A DNA stretch of 64,000 nt from Comamonadaceae bacterium G21597-S1 (GCA_027214345.1 JAPWHR010000001.1:620001-684000); one strand, 5' to 3'; shown: positions 51,267 to 60,758, counted from the first letter of the stretch. Translations and numbers: made by a program. The notes: generated by a model not told the origin, from the sequence alone.

Positions 51267-51512
51267 ATGGGTTCGTTTTCTATCTGGCACTGGCTGATCG
51301 TGCTGCTGATCGTCGTCATGGTGTTCGGCACCAAGAAGCTCAAGAACATGGGCAGCGACCTGGGCGGCGCGGTCAAGGGTTTCAAGGACGGCATGAAGGA
51401 TGGCACCGCTTCGGCCGACGACAAGGCGGCCGAAGCGCCGTCGCAGGTCTCCAACAGCGGCAAACCGTCCGAAAAGACCACCATCGACGTGGAAGCCAAG
51501 CAGAAGTCCTGA
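51267..51512 (+). CDS. tatA: Sec-independent translocase subunit TatA
   Basis: Forms the twin-arginine export channel. It is 81 residues: [21 protein letters not shown] is the membrane helix, [24 protein letters not shown] the amphipathic helix, and the tail is charged and unstructured. It is likely needed for the MsrP and Rieske proteins encoded in this window, both classic Tat substrates. Confidence 0.97.
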   Translation: MGSFSIWHWLIVLLIVVMVFGTKKLKNMGSDLGGAVKGFKDGMKDGTASADDKAAEAPSQVSNSGKPSEKTTIDVEAKQKS

Positions 51513-51530
51513 GCGTTCGGATAAGACCTC

Positions 51531-52004
51531 GTGATCGACCTTGGCATTTCCAAGATGGCGCTGATCGGCGTCGTGGCGCTGATCGTCATCGGCCCCGAGA
51601 AGTTGCCGCGCGTGGCGCGCACCGTCGGCACGCTGATGGGCAAGGCCCAGCGCTACGTGTCCGACGTCAAGGCAGAGGTCAGCCGCTCCATGGAGCTCGA
51701 CGAGCTCAAGAAGATGAAGGAGTCGGTCACCGAGGCGGCCAAGGACATGGAGAACACGATCCAGAGCAATGCCAGCGAGATCGAGAAGTCCTGGGCCGAT
51801 GCCACGCGCATGGATGACAATTCCCAGACCGGCTCCGGATACGAGATGCCGACGAGTTACCCGGCCTATCGCCATCCGAACAAGCGCTGGCGCATCAAGC
51901 AAGGTGCCACGCCGAACTGGTACAAGGCACGCAACGGCATTCGTACCCGCGCCTTGTCCGGTGCGGCGCGGGTGGCCCGGTTCCGGCCGAAAAAAAGCGA
52001 CTGA
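51531..52004 (+). CDS. tatB: Sec-independent translocase subunit TatB
   Basis: Binds Tat signal peptides together with TatC. It is 157 residues and starts with [29 protein letters not shown] is the family signature, followed by an amphipathic and coiled-coil region (about 35-95). The C-terminal 60 residues are basic and unusual in length (RRIKQG-like, ending RFRPKKSD). Confidence 0.95.
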   Translation: MIDLGISKMALIGVVALIVIGPEKLPRVARTVGTLMGKAQRYVSDVKAEVSRSMELDELKKMKESVTEAAKDMENTIQSNASEIEKSWADATRMDDNSQTGSGYEMPTSYPAYRHPNKRWRIKQGATPNWYKARNGIRTRALSGAARVARFRPKKSD

Positions 52005-52067
52005 CCACAGGTGCCCGCCTGACACTGCGCACGGGTGTGCCGGCGGGTGCGGGCTCCATACGACACG

Positions 52068-52883
52068 ATGACTGACTCGACCAACAAAGAAGACGAACTC
52101 GCAGGTACCGAGCAGCCATTCGTGCAACACCTCGTGGAGTTGCGGGACCGCCTGATCTACAGCATGGCGGGTTTGGTGGTGGCCATGATTCTGCTGGCCA
52201 TCTGGCCCAGCCCGAGCGGTCTGATCGACCTGATCGCCGAACCGATACGCGCCCATATGCCGCCGGGCGCCAAGCTGATCGCAGTGGGGGTGTTCTCGCC
52301 CTTCTTTGTGCCGCTCAAGGTCCTGATGATGGCCGGCGTGTTGCTGGCTTTGCCGTGGCTGATGTACCAGTTGTGGGCCTTCGTCGCGCCGGGTCTGTAC
52401 AGCCACGAGAAACGACTGGCGGTTCCGCTGATCTTTTTCGGCAGCGCACTGGCGTATGGCGGCATCGGTTTCGTGCAGTTGTTCGTGCTCGACAAGATGT
52501 TCGCGTTCATCCAGGCCGTGACGCCGGCCAGCGTGGCCGCAACACCGGACATCGCTTCCTATGTCGAGGCCATCCTGGGTCTGTACATCGCCTTCGGCGT
52601 GGCCTTCCAGGTTCCCATCGTCGTCGTGCTGCTGGCGCGCATGAACATCGTCAGCATCGACAAGATGAAGGAGTTCCGCGGCTACTTCATCGTTTTGTCG
52701 TTCGTGATCGCCGCCGTGATCACGCCGCCCGACGTGATCTCGCAGCTCGCGCTGGCGGTGCCGATGTGCCTGCTCTACGAGGCGGGCATCTTTGCCGCCT
52801 CGTGGTTCATCAAGAACACGAAGTCGGAGGAGCCCTCGGACGACGACGGCGAAAAGTCCGAAGACCAGCCGCCCAAGACCTGA
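52068..52883 (+). CDS. tatC: Sec-independent translocase subunit TatC
   Basis: Core receptor of the Tat translocase. It is 271 residues with six membrane helices. FVQHLVELRDRLIYS near 18-32 holds the conserved Glu and Arg, and FVAPGLYSHEKR near 100-111 is the family loop. ATG 52068 fixes the usual length. An acidic tail ends the protein. It is convergent with the htrA-like gene, 14 bases apart. Confidence 0.97.
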   Translation: MTDSTNKEDELAGTEQPFVQHLVELRDRLIYSMAGLVVAMILLAIWPSPSGLIDLIAEPIRAHMPPGAKLIAVGVFSPFFVPLKVLMMAGVLLALPWLMYQLWAFVAPGLYSHEKRLAVPLIFFGSALAYGGIGFVQLFVLDKMFAFIQAVTPASVAATPDIASYVEAILGLYIAFGVAFQVPIVVVLLARMNIVSIDKMKEFRGYFIVLSFVIAAVITPPDVISQLALAVPMCLLYEAGIFAASWFIKNTKSEEPSDDDGEKSEDQPPKT

Positions 52884-52897
52884 ACCGCGCGCGGGCG

Positions 52898-54040
52898 TCA
52901 GCGCGGGACGCGGCGCGGCTTGGGCCGCACCCCCGGCACGACGTCGATCTCGAGTTGCGCGTCCTGACGCTGTATGCTGAAGCGCGATGACTGGCCGGGT
53001 TTCAGGCCGGCGACCCGGGTCAACAGCTCCGACACGTTGCGGACCTCGTTGTCGGCTACGGCGATGATCACGTCGCCGGGCCGGATGCCGGCCTGCGCGG
53101 CGGGGCCGTTCTGCAGCACCCCGGTGATGATGACACCTTCGCGCGCCTTGACGCCGAAGGTCTCCGCCAGCTCGGGCGAGAGGTCGTTGGGCTCGACGCC
53201 GATCCAGCCGCGGGTCACGGTTCCATCCTTGACCAGGCCGTCCATCACCAGTCGGGCGGTCGACATCGGGATCGCGAATCCGATACCCATGCTGCCACCG
53301 GAGCGCGAATAGATCGCGGTATTGATGCCCAGCAGGTGGCCCTGGGTGTCCACCAGCGCGCCACCGGAATTGCCGGGGTTGATCGCCGCATCGGTCTGGA
53401 TGAAGTTCTCGAAGGTGTTGATGCCCAGCTGGTTGCGACCCAGCGCACTGATGATGCCGCCGGTGACGGTCTGCCCGACACCGAAGGGGTTGCCGATGGC
53501 CAGCACCTGGTCACCCACCTGGGCCGCGTCCGAATTGCCGATCACGACCACCGGCAATTTGTCCAGTTCGATCTTGAGCACGGCCAGGTCGGTCTCCGGA
53601 TCGGTGCCGATCACCTTGGCCAGTGCCTTGCGGCTGTCGTTGAGAATCACCTCGATCTCGTCGGCACCCTCGACCACGTGGTTGTTCGTCAGGATGTAGC
53701 CGTCGGGGCTGACGATCACGCCGCTGCCCAGGCCGGCGCGTGGTTCCTGGTCCTGGTCGCCGAAGAAGAACCGGAACCAGGGATCGTTGCTGCGCGGATC
53801 GCGGCTGGCCGCCTTGCTGGTATTGATGCTGACCACGGCAGAGGCTGCCTTGAGCGCCGCCATCCGGAAGCTGCCGGCCGGCACGGCGTCCGGCGCCGGC
53901 GTCGGTGCCTGGATCAGGGTGACGGTGCTGGTGCCGGTCGCGGATCTGCCCAGCCACTGGGGCTGGAGTGTTCCTACGACGAAATAGGCGGCCAGCAGGA
54001 CGGTCGCGGTCTGCGCGAAGAGGAGCCACAGGCGTTTCAT
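52898..54040 (-). CDS. HtrA/DegS-type serine endoprotease with one PDZ domain
   Basis: Periplasmic, membrane-anchored S1C protease of 380 residues. An N-terminal helix (about 4-24) is an uncleaved anchor, as in DegS. The catalytic triad is His121 (TNNHVVEG), Asp151 (ETDLAVLKI) and Ser225 (NPGNSGGAL). A single PDZ domain follows (about 275-365), ending in a basic tail. One PDZ and the anchor favour DegS/AlgW-like signalling over DegP, but this is inference. The start has no ribosome site; TACAAT lies six bases upstream. Confidence 0.94.
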   Translation of the reverse strand: MKRLWLLFAQTATVLLAAYFVVGTLQPQWLGRSATGTSTVTLIQAPTPAPDAVPAGSFRMAALKAASAVVSINTSKAASRDPRSNDPWFRFFFGDQDQEPRAGLGSGVIVSPDGYILTNNHVVEGADEIEVILNDSRKALAKVIGTDPETDLAVLKIELDKLPVVVIGNSDAAQVGDQVLAIGNPFGVGQTVTGGIISALGRNQLGINTFENFIQTDAAINPGNSGGALVDTQGHLLGINTAIYSRSGGSMGIGFAIPMSTARLVMDGLVKDGTVTRGWIGVEPNDLSPELAETFGVKAREGVIITGVLQNGPAAQAGIRPGDVIIAVADNEVRNVSELLTRVAGLKPGQSSRFSIQRQDAQLEIDVVPGVRPKPRRVPR

Positions 54041-54046
54041 TTGCAA

Positions 54047-54052
54047 ATTGTA
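54047..54052 (-). promoter_or_regulatory. Candidate -10 box for a leaderless htrA-like transcript
   Basis: TACAAT on the minus strand, then TTGCAA, then ATG. The spacing puts the transcription start on or beside the start codon. No Shine-Dalgarno and no clear -35 were seen. Confidence 0.45.
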
Positions 54053-54111
54053 GGTCGTGCACCCTGCTTGGCGTGCGGACCCATTGCCTGCCGCCGGCCC
54101 GCCCACCGTCC

Positions 54112-54151
54112 CGGCACGGCACGGCACGGCACGGCACGGCACGGCACGGCA
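54112..54151. repeat. Eight tandem CGGCA pentamers between divergent genes
   Basis: Eight perfect copies of a five-base unit, followed by a partial one, lie between the htrA-like gene and the cysteine-rich gene. The right end runs into CACAAT (54150-54155), a possible -10 box 11 bases before the next ATG. Such pentamers change copy number by polymerase slippage, which makes phase or expression variation possible. Confidence 0.9.
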
Positions 54152-54166
54152 CAATCGTCGGCTCCG

Positions 54167-54511
54167 ATGCGCAGCGCGTACAAGACCATCCACATCGAAC
54201 CCCTGGCTCCTCCCAAGCCCGCGTTCGGTCGTCCCTGCAATGGCTGCGGCGTGTGTTGCCTCGACCAGCCGTGTCCGGTCGGCGTGGTGTTGAGCGGACA
54301 GCGCCATGGCGCTTGTTCGGCCTTGCGCTGGGATGCCGCCCAGGCGATGTACCGGTGTGGTGCGATCGTGCAGCCCGGGCAGGTGCTGGCCGATCGGCTG
54401 CCGCGCCGGTTGCGCCGACTCGCCGTGCCCCTGGCGCCGCTGCTGGCCGCGCTGGCCCGGCGCTCGATCGCACTGGATGCCGGTTGCGACTGCGACCTCG
54501 AGGTCGGCTGA
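54167..54511 (+). CDS. Cysteine-rich YkgJ-like protein (CxxCGxCC)
   Basis: A 114-residue protein with a zinc/iron-chelating cluster near 24-38 (CNGCGVCCLDQPCPVG), more Cys near 49, 63 and at the C-terminal CDCDLE. This fits the YkgJ/YcgN family of metal-binding proteins of unknown function. The reading frame stays open upstream through the pentamer array, so the start is uncertain; ATG 54167 gives the family length. No clear ribosome site. Confidence 0.82.
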   Translation: MRSAYKTIHIEPLAPPKPAFGRPCNGCGVCCLDQPCPVGVVLSGQRHGACSALRWDAAQAMYRCGAIVQPGQVLADRLPRRLRRLAVPLAPLLAALARRSIALDAGCDCDLEVG

Positions 54512-54608
54512 GCGCCATGTGCAAATGGCCGACAATGGCCGGGCCCGGCTCGCCCCGCACGCCTGCGGTGCCGCGATGCCGGCGATCGTCCAAGGTGCCA
54601 GGATTGCC

Positions 54609-55367
54609 ATGACCAGTCGACTCGTTCTCGCGCAGACCTTCGATGCACTGCTGCAACCGGAGCGGTTCCGGGACTACGGGCCCAACGGCCTGCAGGTCGA
54701 GGGTCGATCCGACATCCGCAAGATCGTCTCGGGCGTGACCGCCAGCCTGGCGCTGATCCAGGCGGCGGCCGACAGTGGCGCCGACGCGTTGTTCGTGCAC
54801 CATGGTCTGTTCTGGCGCGGGCAGGACGGCCGGGTCACGGGCTGGATGAAGCAGCGCCTGGCGCTATTGCTGACGCATGACATCAACCTGTTCGCCTATC
54901 ACCTGCCGCTTGACGCCCATCCGCAGTGGGGCAACAACGCCCAGCTCGGCTTGCGGCTGGGGCTGAGCGCCGGCGCGCGGTTCGGCGAACAGGAGCTCGG
55001 CTTTCTCGGAGAACGCATCGATGGGGGCGCCTTTGCCGATGCGGCCGAACTGGGCCGGCATGTCGAGGCGGTGTTGCAGCGTCCGGTCACGGTGGTGCCG
55101 GGGGACGGAAGGGCGCTGCGGCGTATCGCCTGGTGTACCGGTGGTGCCCAGGGCTACTTCGAGGCTGCCATCGCCGCCGGCGCCGATGTGTTCATCACCG
55201 GGGAGATCTCCGAGCCGCAGGCGCATTACGCGCGCGAATGCGGCGTGGCCTTCCTGGCCTGTGGTCACCATGCCAGCGAGCGCTACGGCGCGCCGGCGCT
55301 GGCCGGCCATGTGGCGGCGCAGCTGTCGCTGGTGCATGCGTTCATCGACATCGACAACCCGGCCTGA
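54609..55367 (+). CDS. NIF3 family dinuclear metal protein (YbgI-like)
   Basis: 252-residue member of the Nif3/GTP cyclohydrolase I type 2 family. Metal ligands are in LFVHHGLFW near 65, HLPLDAHPQWGNN near 98 and CGHHASERYG near 220. The DYGPNGLQVEG motif near 21-31 is typical. The biochemical role is not settled. A GACAAT box (54531-54536) may be its -10. pdxA follows seven bases later. Confidence 0.92.
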   Translation: MTSRLVLAQTFDALLQPERFRDYGPNGLQVEGRSDIRKIVSGVTASLALIQAAADSGADALFVHHGLFWRGQDGRVTGWMKQRLALLLTHDINLFAYHLPLDAHPQWGNNAQLGLRLGLSAGARFGEQELGFLGERIDGGAFADAAELGRHVEAVLQRPVTVVPGDGRALRRIAWCTGGAQGYFEAAIAAGADVFITGEISEPQAHYARECGVAFLACGHHASERYGAPALAGHVAAQLSLVHAFIDIDNPA

Positions 55368-55374
55368 TTCGCAT

Positions 55375-56442
55375 ATGGAAAAACCACTGGCCATCACCAT
55401 GGGCGACCCGGCCGGGATCGGCCCCGAGATCGTCGCCAAGGTGTTTCGCGATGCGCCGGAACTGGCTCGCGGCTGTTTCGTCGCGGGCGACGTGGCCACC
55501 CTGCGGCGGGCTGCGCAGTGCATCGCCGGACGCGGGCGCGTGGCACTTGCGGTCGCCGAGATCGACGCGGTGTCCGAGGCCTGCACGACGCCGCCGCGCT
55601 GCATCCCGGTGTTGCAGGTCACCACCGACCGGGAACGGGTTGCGCTGGGTGCGGTCAGTGCCGTGGCCGGCCGCATGGCCGCCGAAAGTGTCGTCTGGGC
55701 TGCGGACGCGGCCTTGCGCGGCGACATCGCCGCGCTGGTGACGGCTCCATTGCACAAGGAATCGCTGGCGGCGGCCGGCATGCCGTACAACCAGTTCCCC
55801 GGTCATACCGAGATGCTGCAGCACCGCGCGGCACTGGCGGGCGGTGTGGCGGTCTCCGAGCTTCCGGTGCGCATGATGCTGGCCAACGACGAACTGCGCA
55901 CGGTGCTGGTGAGCATCCATGTCTCGTTGCGCCAGGCCATCGACGCCGTGACCCGTGCACAGGTACTGCAGACGCTGTTGATCACCGACCGTGCCTTGGC
56001 TGCCATGCTGGGGCGCCGGCCGCGGATCGCCGTGGCGGGCCTGAATCCGCACGCGGGCGAGGGCGGCTTGTTCGGCACCGAAGAGATCGATGCCATCGTT
56101 CCGGCGATCGAGGCCGCACGCGCGCAGGGACTGGACGTGTCGGGTCCCGTGGCGCCCGACACGGTCTTCATGCGGGCCCGTGCGCGGCCGGGCGGACGTG
56201 GCGAATTCGATGTGGTGGTCGCGATGTACCACGACCAGGGACTGATTCCGGTGAAATATCTCGGGGTCGACAAGGGTGTCAACGTGACCCTGGGCTTGCC
56301 GCTGGTGCGTACCAGCCCGGATCATGGAACCGCATTCGACATTGCCGGCACCGCAAGCGCCGACGCGGCCAGCCTGATGCAGGCCATTCGCATGGCCCGG
56401 GATCTCGTCGCATCGCCGCCGCAGGCTGCGCCGGCCGGTTGA
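55375..56442 (+). CDS. pdxA: 4-hydroxythreonine-4-phosphate dehydrogenase
   Basis: NAD-dependent enzyme of the DXP-dependent vitamin B6 pathway. It is 355 residues. TMGDPAGIGPEI near 9-20, the metal-binding NQFPGHTEML near 142, SIHVSL near 182 and AMYHDQGLIPVKY near 283 are all present. It starts seven bases after the NIF3 gene. It is convergent with mscL, 75 bases apart. Confidence 0.96.
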   Translation: MEKPLAITMGDPAGIGPEIVAKVFRDAPELARGCFVAGDVATLRRAAQCIAGRGRVALAVAEIDAVSEACTTPPRCIPVLQVTTDRERVALGAVSAVAGRMAAESVVWAADAALRGDIAALVTAPLHKESLAAAGMPYNQFPGHTEMLQHRAALAGGVAVSELPVRMMLANDELRTVLVSIHVSLRQAIDAVTRAQVLQTLLITDRALAAMLGRRPRIAVAGLNPHAGEGGLFGTEEIDAIVPAIEAARAQGLDVSGPVAPDTVFMRARARPGGRGEFDVVVAMYHDQGLIPVKYLGVDKGVNVTLGLPLVRTSPDHGTAFDIAGTASADAASLMQAIRMARDLVASPPQAAPAG

Positions 56443-56517
56443 CATCGGCGGCTGGGTCGTTCTGGCCACCGGGCCGGCGGCGAACCTTGACCTGGCCCGT
56501 TGCCGGGCCGCAGGTGT

Positions 56518-56946
56518 CTATTTCTTCAGGCTGTCACGAATCTGGCGCAGCAGCAGGATGTCTTCCGGGGTCACGGCCGGTGCGGGCGGCGGCGGGGGCG
56601 CTTCGCGCTTGAGGCGGTTCATCTGCTTGACCATCATGAAGATGATGAACGCGAGAATGACGAAGTTCACGGCGATGGTCAGGAAGTTGCCGTAGGCGAA
56701 CACGGGCACGCCGGCTTTCTTCAGGTCGGCGAGGCCGGCGCCGACACCTTCGGGCACCTGGCCCAGTATCACGTACATGCTCGAGAAATCGACGTTGCCG
56801 ATCACGGCGCCGACCAGCGGCATGATCAGGTCGTTGACCATCGAGTCGACGATCTTTCCGAATGCAGCGCCGATGATGACACCGACGGCCAGATCCATGA
56901 CGTTGCCTTTGAGGGCGAATTCCTTGAACTCGGACATCATGCTCAT
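56518..56946 (-). CDS. mscL: Large-conductance mechanosensitive channel
   Basis: Pressure-release channel of the inner membrane. It is 142 residues. [29 protein letters not shown] opens TM1, and the second helix is [23 protein letters not shown] near 85-107. A run of prolines precedes the C-terminal helix [16 protein letters not shown] good AGGAG site precedes the start. It is divergent from petA. Confidence 0.97.
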   Translation of the reverse strand: MSMMSEFKEFALKGNVMDLAVGVIIGAAFGKIVDSMVNDLIMPLVGAVIGNVDFSSMYVILGQVPEGVGAGLADLKKAGVPVFAYGNFLTIAVNFVILAFIIFMMVKQMNRLKREAPPPPPAPAVTPEDILLLRQIRDSLKK

Positions 56947-57091
56947 GGGACTTTCTCCTGGTGATTGTTGGTCAGCCGGCAGTGTACGGGCAATGTCCGG
57001 GGTCGAATGTAAAGGATTTGGCGGCGACAATGGGGTCCCCGCGGCTCGCCGAGGTGCCAAGACCATCGATCAGGCCGGGGAGACGGTCAGC

Positions 57092-57097
57092 TACAAT
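57092..57097 (+). promoter_or_regulatory. Candidate -10 box for petABC
   Basis: TACAAT lies 41 bases before the petA ATG. The spacer 56947-57138 also contains the mscL promoter. The -35 is unclear. Confidence 0.4.
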
Positions 57098-57138
57098 CCC
57101 GCGCTGACCCAAGAGCGATGTTTTCATTGAGGATTCCC

Positions 57139-57738
57139 ATGAGTGACACCCCAGTCGACAACAGCAAGCGGACGTGGATCATCGCGTCCAGCTGTGTTGG
57201 AGCTGTCGGCGGCGCATTTACAGCCGTCCCTTTCATCCGCAGTTTCGAGCCATCCGAGCGTGCCAAGGCCGCCGGAGCCGCCGTGGAAGCCGACATCTCG
57301 TCGCTCAAGCCGGGTGAGAAGATGACCGTCGAATGGCGCGGCAAACCGGTCTGGATCATGCGCCGCACCCCCGAGCAGGTCGCTGCCCTGCCGTCCCTGG
57401 ACCCGCAGCTCGCGGACCCGAAGTCCGAGCGCAAGCCGGACGAGTTCACGCCGGAGTACGCGCGCAACGAAATGCGCTCGATCAAGCCCGAGGTGCTGGT
57501 CGTGGTGGGCATCTGCACCCACCTGGGCTGCTCGCCGTCGGACCGATTCCAGACCGGCGCCCAGCCATCGCTACCGGACGACTGGAAAGGCGGATTCTTC
57601 TGCCCCTGCCACGGTTCCACCTTCGACCTCGCGGGTCGTGTCTACAAGAACAAACCGGCTCCCGACAACCTGGAAGTGCCCCCGCACATGTACTTGTCCG
57701 ACAACAAGTTGCTGATCGGTGAAGACAAGAAGGCCTGA
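57139..57738 (+). CDS. petA: Ubiquinol-cytochrome c reductase iron-sulfur subunit (Rieske)
   Basis: [2Fe-2S] subunit of cytochrome bc1. It is 199 residues with an N-terminal helix (about 12-32), KRTWIIASS preceded by a single Arg instead of a pair. The Rieske ligands are in CTHLGCSP near 124 and CPCHGSTFD near 155. ATG 57139 is preferred over the ATG 21 bases earlier because it follows a GAGG site. Confidence 0.97.
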   Translation: MSDTPVDNSKRTWIIASSCVGAVGGAFTAVPFIRSFEPSERAKAAGAAVEADISSLKPGEKMTVEWRGKPVWIMRRTPEQVAALPSLDPQLADPKSERKPDEFTPEYARNEMRSIKPEVLVVVGICTHLGCSPSDRFQTGAQPSLPDDWKGGFFCPCHGSTFDLAGRVYKNKPAPDNLEVPPHMYLSDNKLLIGEDKKA

Positions 57739-57773
57739 CCCCATGACGAACCGCATCTGCACCGGAGTACAAC

Positions 57774-59174
57774 GTGGCTGAGATGAAAGAGATTTCCCCC
57801 AACGCACCAGCGTCGGCCAAGTTGCTGAACTGGGTCGACAACCGCTTCCCGTTGTCCAAGCTCTACAACGAGCACATGGGCGAGTACTACGCGCCCAAGA
57901 ACTTCAACTTCTGGTACATCTTCGGCTCGCTGGCGATGCTGGTGCTGGTGATCCAGATCGTTACCGGCATCTTCCTGGTGATGCACTACAAGCCGGACGC
58001 TGCGCTGGCCTTCGGCTCGGTCGAATACATCATGCGCGACGTGCCCTGGGGCTGGCTGGTGCGCTACATGCATTCCACCGGTGCCTCGGCGTTCTTCGTC
58101 GTGGTCTACCTGCACATGTTCCGCGGCCTGATCTACGGCAGCTACCGCAAGCCGCGCGAGCTGATCTGGGTGTTCGGCTGCGCGATCTTCCTGTGCCTGA
58201 TGGCCGAGGCCTTCATGGGTTATCTGCTGCCGTGGGGCCAGATGAGCTACTGGGGCGCCCAGGTGATCGTGAACCTGTTCGCCGCGATTCCTTTCGTCGG
58301 TCCCGACCTCGCGCTGCTGATCCGCGGTGACTACGTGGTGGGCGATGCCACGCTGAACCGCTTCTTCAGCTTCCACGTGATCGCGGTCCCGCTGGTGCTG
58401 CTGGGCCTGGTCGTGGCGCACATCATCGCGCTGCACGAGGTGGGCTCCAACAACCCGGACGGCATCGAGATCAAGGCCAACAAGGACAAGAACGGCATCC
58501 CGCTCGACGGCATCCCGTTCCATCCGTACTACACGGTGCACGACATCTTCGCGGTGAGCATGTTCCTGATGGTGTTCAGCGCCATCGTGTTCTTCGCGCC
58601 GGAGTTCGGTGGCTACTTCCTCGAATACAACAACTTCATCCCGGCCGATCCGCTGAAGACGCCGCTGCACATTGCGCCGGTCTGGTACTTCACGCCGTAT
58701 TACTCGATGCTGCGTGCCATCACGGACGAGATGATGTATGCCTTGATCGCCTCGGTGCTGGCCGGTGCCGCCTTGCTGGTGTTCAAGGTCAAGATGCCGT
58801 CCTTCCTCAAGCCGGTCGTGATCGTCGGGGCTCTGGCGGTCACCGCGATGATGCTCAGCATCGACGCCAAGTTCTGGGGCGTGGTCGTGATGGGCGGCGC
58901 CGTCATCATCCTGTTCTTCCTGCCCTGGCTGGACTTCAGCCCGGTCAAGTCGATCCGTTACCGTCCGAGCTGGCACAAGTACCTGTACGCAGTGTTCGTG
59001 CTCAACTTCATCGTGCTGGCCTACCTGGGCGTGCAGCCGCCGTCGCCGATCGGCGAACGCGTCTCGCAGTTTGGTACCTTGTTCTATTTCGGATTCTTCC
59101 TGCTGATGCCGTGGTGGAGCAGACTGGGCGAGCCCAAGCCCGTGCCTGATCGCGTGACCTTCGCTGCCCACTGA
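57774..59174 (+). CDS. petB: Cytochrome b subunit of the bc1 complex
   Basis: Membrane subunit with two haem b groups and the quinone sites. It is 466 residues from GTG 57774; ATG 57783 is an alternative. Haem His are in MHSTGASAFF and LHMFRGLIYG (helix B), and in FHVIAVPLVLLGLVVAHIIALH (helix D). The PEWY-type motif appears as APVWYFTPYYSML. Eight or more helices. Confidence 0.97.
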   Translation: MAEMKEISPNAPASAKLLNWVDNRFPLSKLYNEHMGEYYAPKNFNFWYIFGSLAMLVLVIQIVTGIFLVMHYKPDAALAFGSVEYIMRDVPWGWLVRYMHSTGASAFFVVVYLHMFRGLIYGSYRKPRELIWVFGCAIFLCLMAEAFMGYLLPWGQMSYWGAQVIVNLFAAIPFVGPDLALLIRGDYVVGDATLNRFFSFHVIAVPLVLLGLVVAHIIALHEVGSNNPDGIEIKANKDKNGIPLDGIPFHPYYTVHDIFAVSMFLMVFSAIVFFAPEFGGYFLEYNNFIPADPLKTPLHIAPVWYFTPYYSMLRAITDEMMYALIASVLAGAALLVFKVKMPSFLKPVVIVGALAVTAMMLSIDAKFWGVVVMGGAVIILFFLPWLDFSPVKSIRYRPSWHKYLYAVFVLNFIVLAYLGVQPPSPIGERVSQFGTLFYFGFFLLMPWWSRLGEPKPVPDRVTFAAH

Positions 59175-59194
59175 CAGAGCGGGAGAAAACCACA

Positions 59195-59974
59195 ATGAAA
59201 ACAGCTTCCATCTTCAACAAGGCTATTTGGGCCATCGTGGCATCGGTCGGCGTGATGGCGGGTACCGCCCATGCCGCTGGTGGCGGAATCGCCTGGGACA
59301 AGGCACCCGACAAGACGAATGACCTCGTTGCGTTGCAAAACGGGGCCAAGCTCTTCGTCAACTACTGCCTGAACTGCCATTCGGCGGCCTTCATGCGCTA
59401 CAACCGGCTGACCGACATCGGCCTGACCGTGGAGCAGATCAAGGACAACCTGTTGTTCACGACCGAGAAGGTCGGCGACACGATGGTGGCGGCAATCGAT
59501 CCGAAGGAAGCCAAGGAATGGTTTGGTGCCAATCCGCCGGACCTGACCGTGATCGCCCGTTCGCGTTCGGCGGCTGGCCAGGGCACCGGGGCCGACTATC
59601 TCTATACATACCTGCGCACGTATTACCCCGACGCGACCAAGGCAACCGGCTGGAACAACCTGGCATTCCCCAACGTGGGCATGCCGCATGTGTTGTGGCA
59701 GTTGCAGGGTACGCGTACGCCGGTGTATGAAACGAAGACCGAGCATGGCCACGAGGTGCAGGTCTTCAAGGGTTGGCAGCAGCTGACGCCGGGCACGATG
59801 ACCCAGGTGCAATACGACCAGGCCATGGGCGATCTGGTGAATTACCTGCAGTGGATGGCCGAGCCGGCGCAGAACACGCGCAAGCGTGTGGGTGTCTGGG
59901 TCCTGTTGTTCCTGGGCCTGCTCACCGTCGTCACCTGGCGTCTGAACGCGGCTTACTGGAAGGACGTCAAGTAA
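59195..59974 (+). CDS. petC: Cytochrome c1
   Basis: Haem c subunit of bc1, anchored by a C-terminal helix (VGVWVLLFLGLLTVVTWRLNAAYW, about 232-255). It is 259 residues with a signal peptide ending AHA. The haem site is CLNCH near 57; the axial Met lies in NVGMPHVLW near 165. Following it is a strong terminator. Confidence 0.97.
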   Translation: MKTASIFNKAIWAIVASVGVMAGTAHAAGGGIAWDKAPDKTNDLVALQNGAKLFVNYCLNCHSAAFMRYNRLTDIGLTVEQIKDNLLFTTEKVGDTMVAAIDPKEAKEWFGANPPDLTVIARSRSAAGQGTGADYLYTYLRTYYPDATKATGWNNLAFPNVGMPHVLWQLQGTRTPVYETKTEHGHEVQVFKGWQQLTPGTMTQVQYDQAMGDLVNYLQWMAEPAQNTRKRVGVWVLLFLGLLTVVTWRLNAAYWKDVK

Positions 59975-60022
59975 GGCGCCAGGAGTCCAGGCCACGTCCG
60001 TGCGTGCGTGGCTTGTGTTTTC

Positions 60023-60057
60023 AGAGTGGGTTTGCCAAGATGCATCCCACTCTTTTT
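60023..60057 (+). terminator. Rho-independent terminator after petABC
   Basis: AGAGTGGG (60023-60030) pairs with CCCACTCT (60046-60053) and is followed by a T-run to 60057. This is the clearest intrinsic terminator in the window. Confidence 0.9.
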
Positions 60058-60128
60058 CGTTTCGGCGGTGTGCTGGCGAGGTTCCAGCCGAGCCCGAGAC
60101 TGTGTTTTGATTTTGAGGAGCTCCCACC

Positions 60129-60740
60129 ATGATGGTGCTGTATTCAGGAACCACCTGCCCGTTTTCCCACCGTTGCCGGTTTGTGCTGTTCGAAAAGGGG
60201 ATGGATTTCGAGATCCGGGACGTCGACCTCTACAACAAACCGGAAGACATCAATGTGATGAATCCGTACGGGCAGGTTCCGATCCTGGTGGAGCGCGACC
60301 TGATCCTGTACGAGTCGAACATCATCAACGAATACATCGACGAACGTTTCCCGCATCCGCAACTGATGCCCGGTGATCCGGTCGACCGGGCGCGGGTACG
60401 CCTGTTCCTGCTCAATTTCGAGAAGGAGCTGTTCGTGCATGTGTCCACGCTGGAGTCGCGCGTGGCCAAGGGCAACGAGAAGCTGCTGGAGAAGGCGCGT
60501 GCCCATATCCGCGACCGGCTGACCCAGCTTGCCCCGATCTTCCTGAAGAACAAGTACATGCTGGGCGAAGGGTTCTCGATGCTGGACGTGGCCATCGCAC
60601 CGCTGCTGTGGCGTCTGGACTACTACGGCATCGACCTGAGCAAGAATGCCGCACCGCTGCTCAAGTACGCCGAGCGCATCTTCTCGCGACCGGCGTATAT
60701 TGAGGCCCTGACCCCGTCGGAAAAGGTCATGCGCAAGTAA
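60129..60740 (+). CDS. sspA: Stringent starvation protein A (glutathione S-transferase fold)
   Basis: RNA polymerase-associated protein. It is 203 residues with an N-terminal thioredoxin-like domain (YSGTTCPFSHRCRFVLFEKGMDFEI) and a helical C-terminal GST domain. The SNIINEYIDERFPHPQLMP stretch near 59-77 is the SspA signature. A GGAG site precedes the start. It begins after the petABC terminator and sspB follows by 18 bases. Confidence 0.97.
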   Translation: MMVLYSGTTCPFSHRCRFVLFEKGMDFEIRDVDLYNKPEDINVMNPYGQVPILVERDLILYESNIINEYIDERFPHPQLMPGDPVDRARVRLFLLNFEKELFVHVSTLESRVAKGNEKLLEKARAHIRDRLTQLAPIFLKNKYMLGEGFSMLDVAIAPLLWRLDYYGIDLSKNAAPLLKYAERIFSRPAYIEALTPSEKVMRK

Positions 60741-60758
60741 CCCGTTGTCCACCCGCTG

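Noticed and set aside
54112-54151. CRISPR array
   Set aside because: The units are five bases with no spacers; it is a simple tandem repeat.
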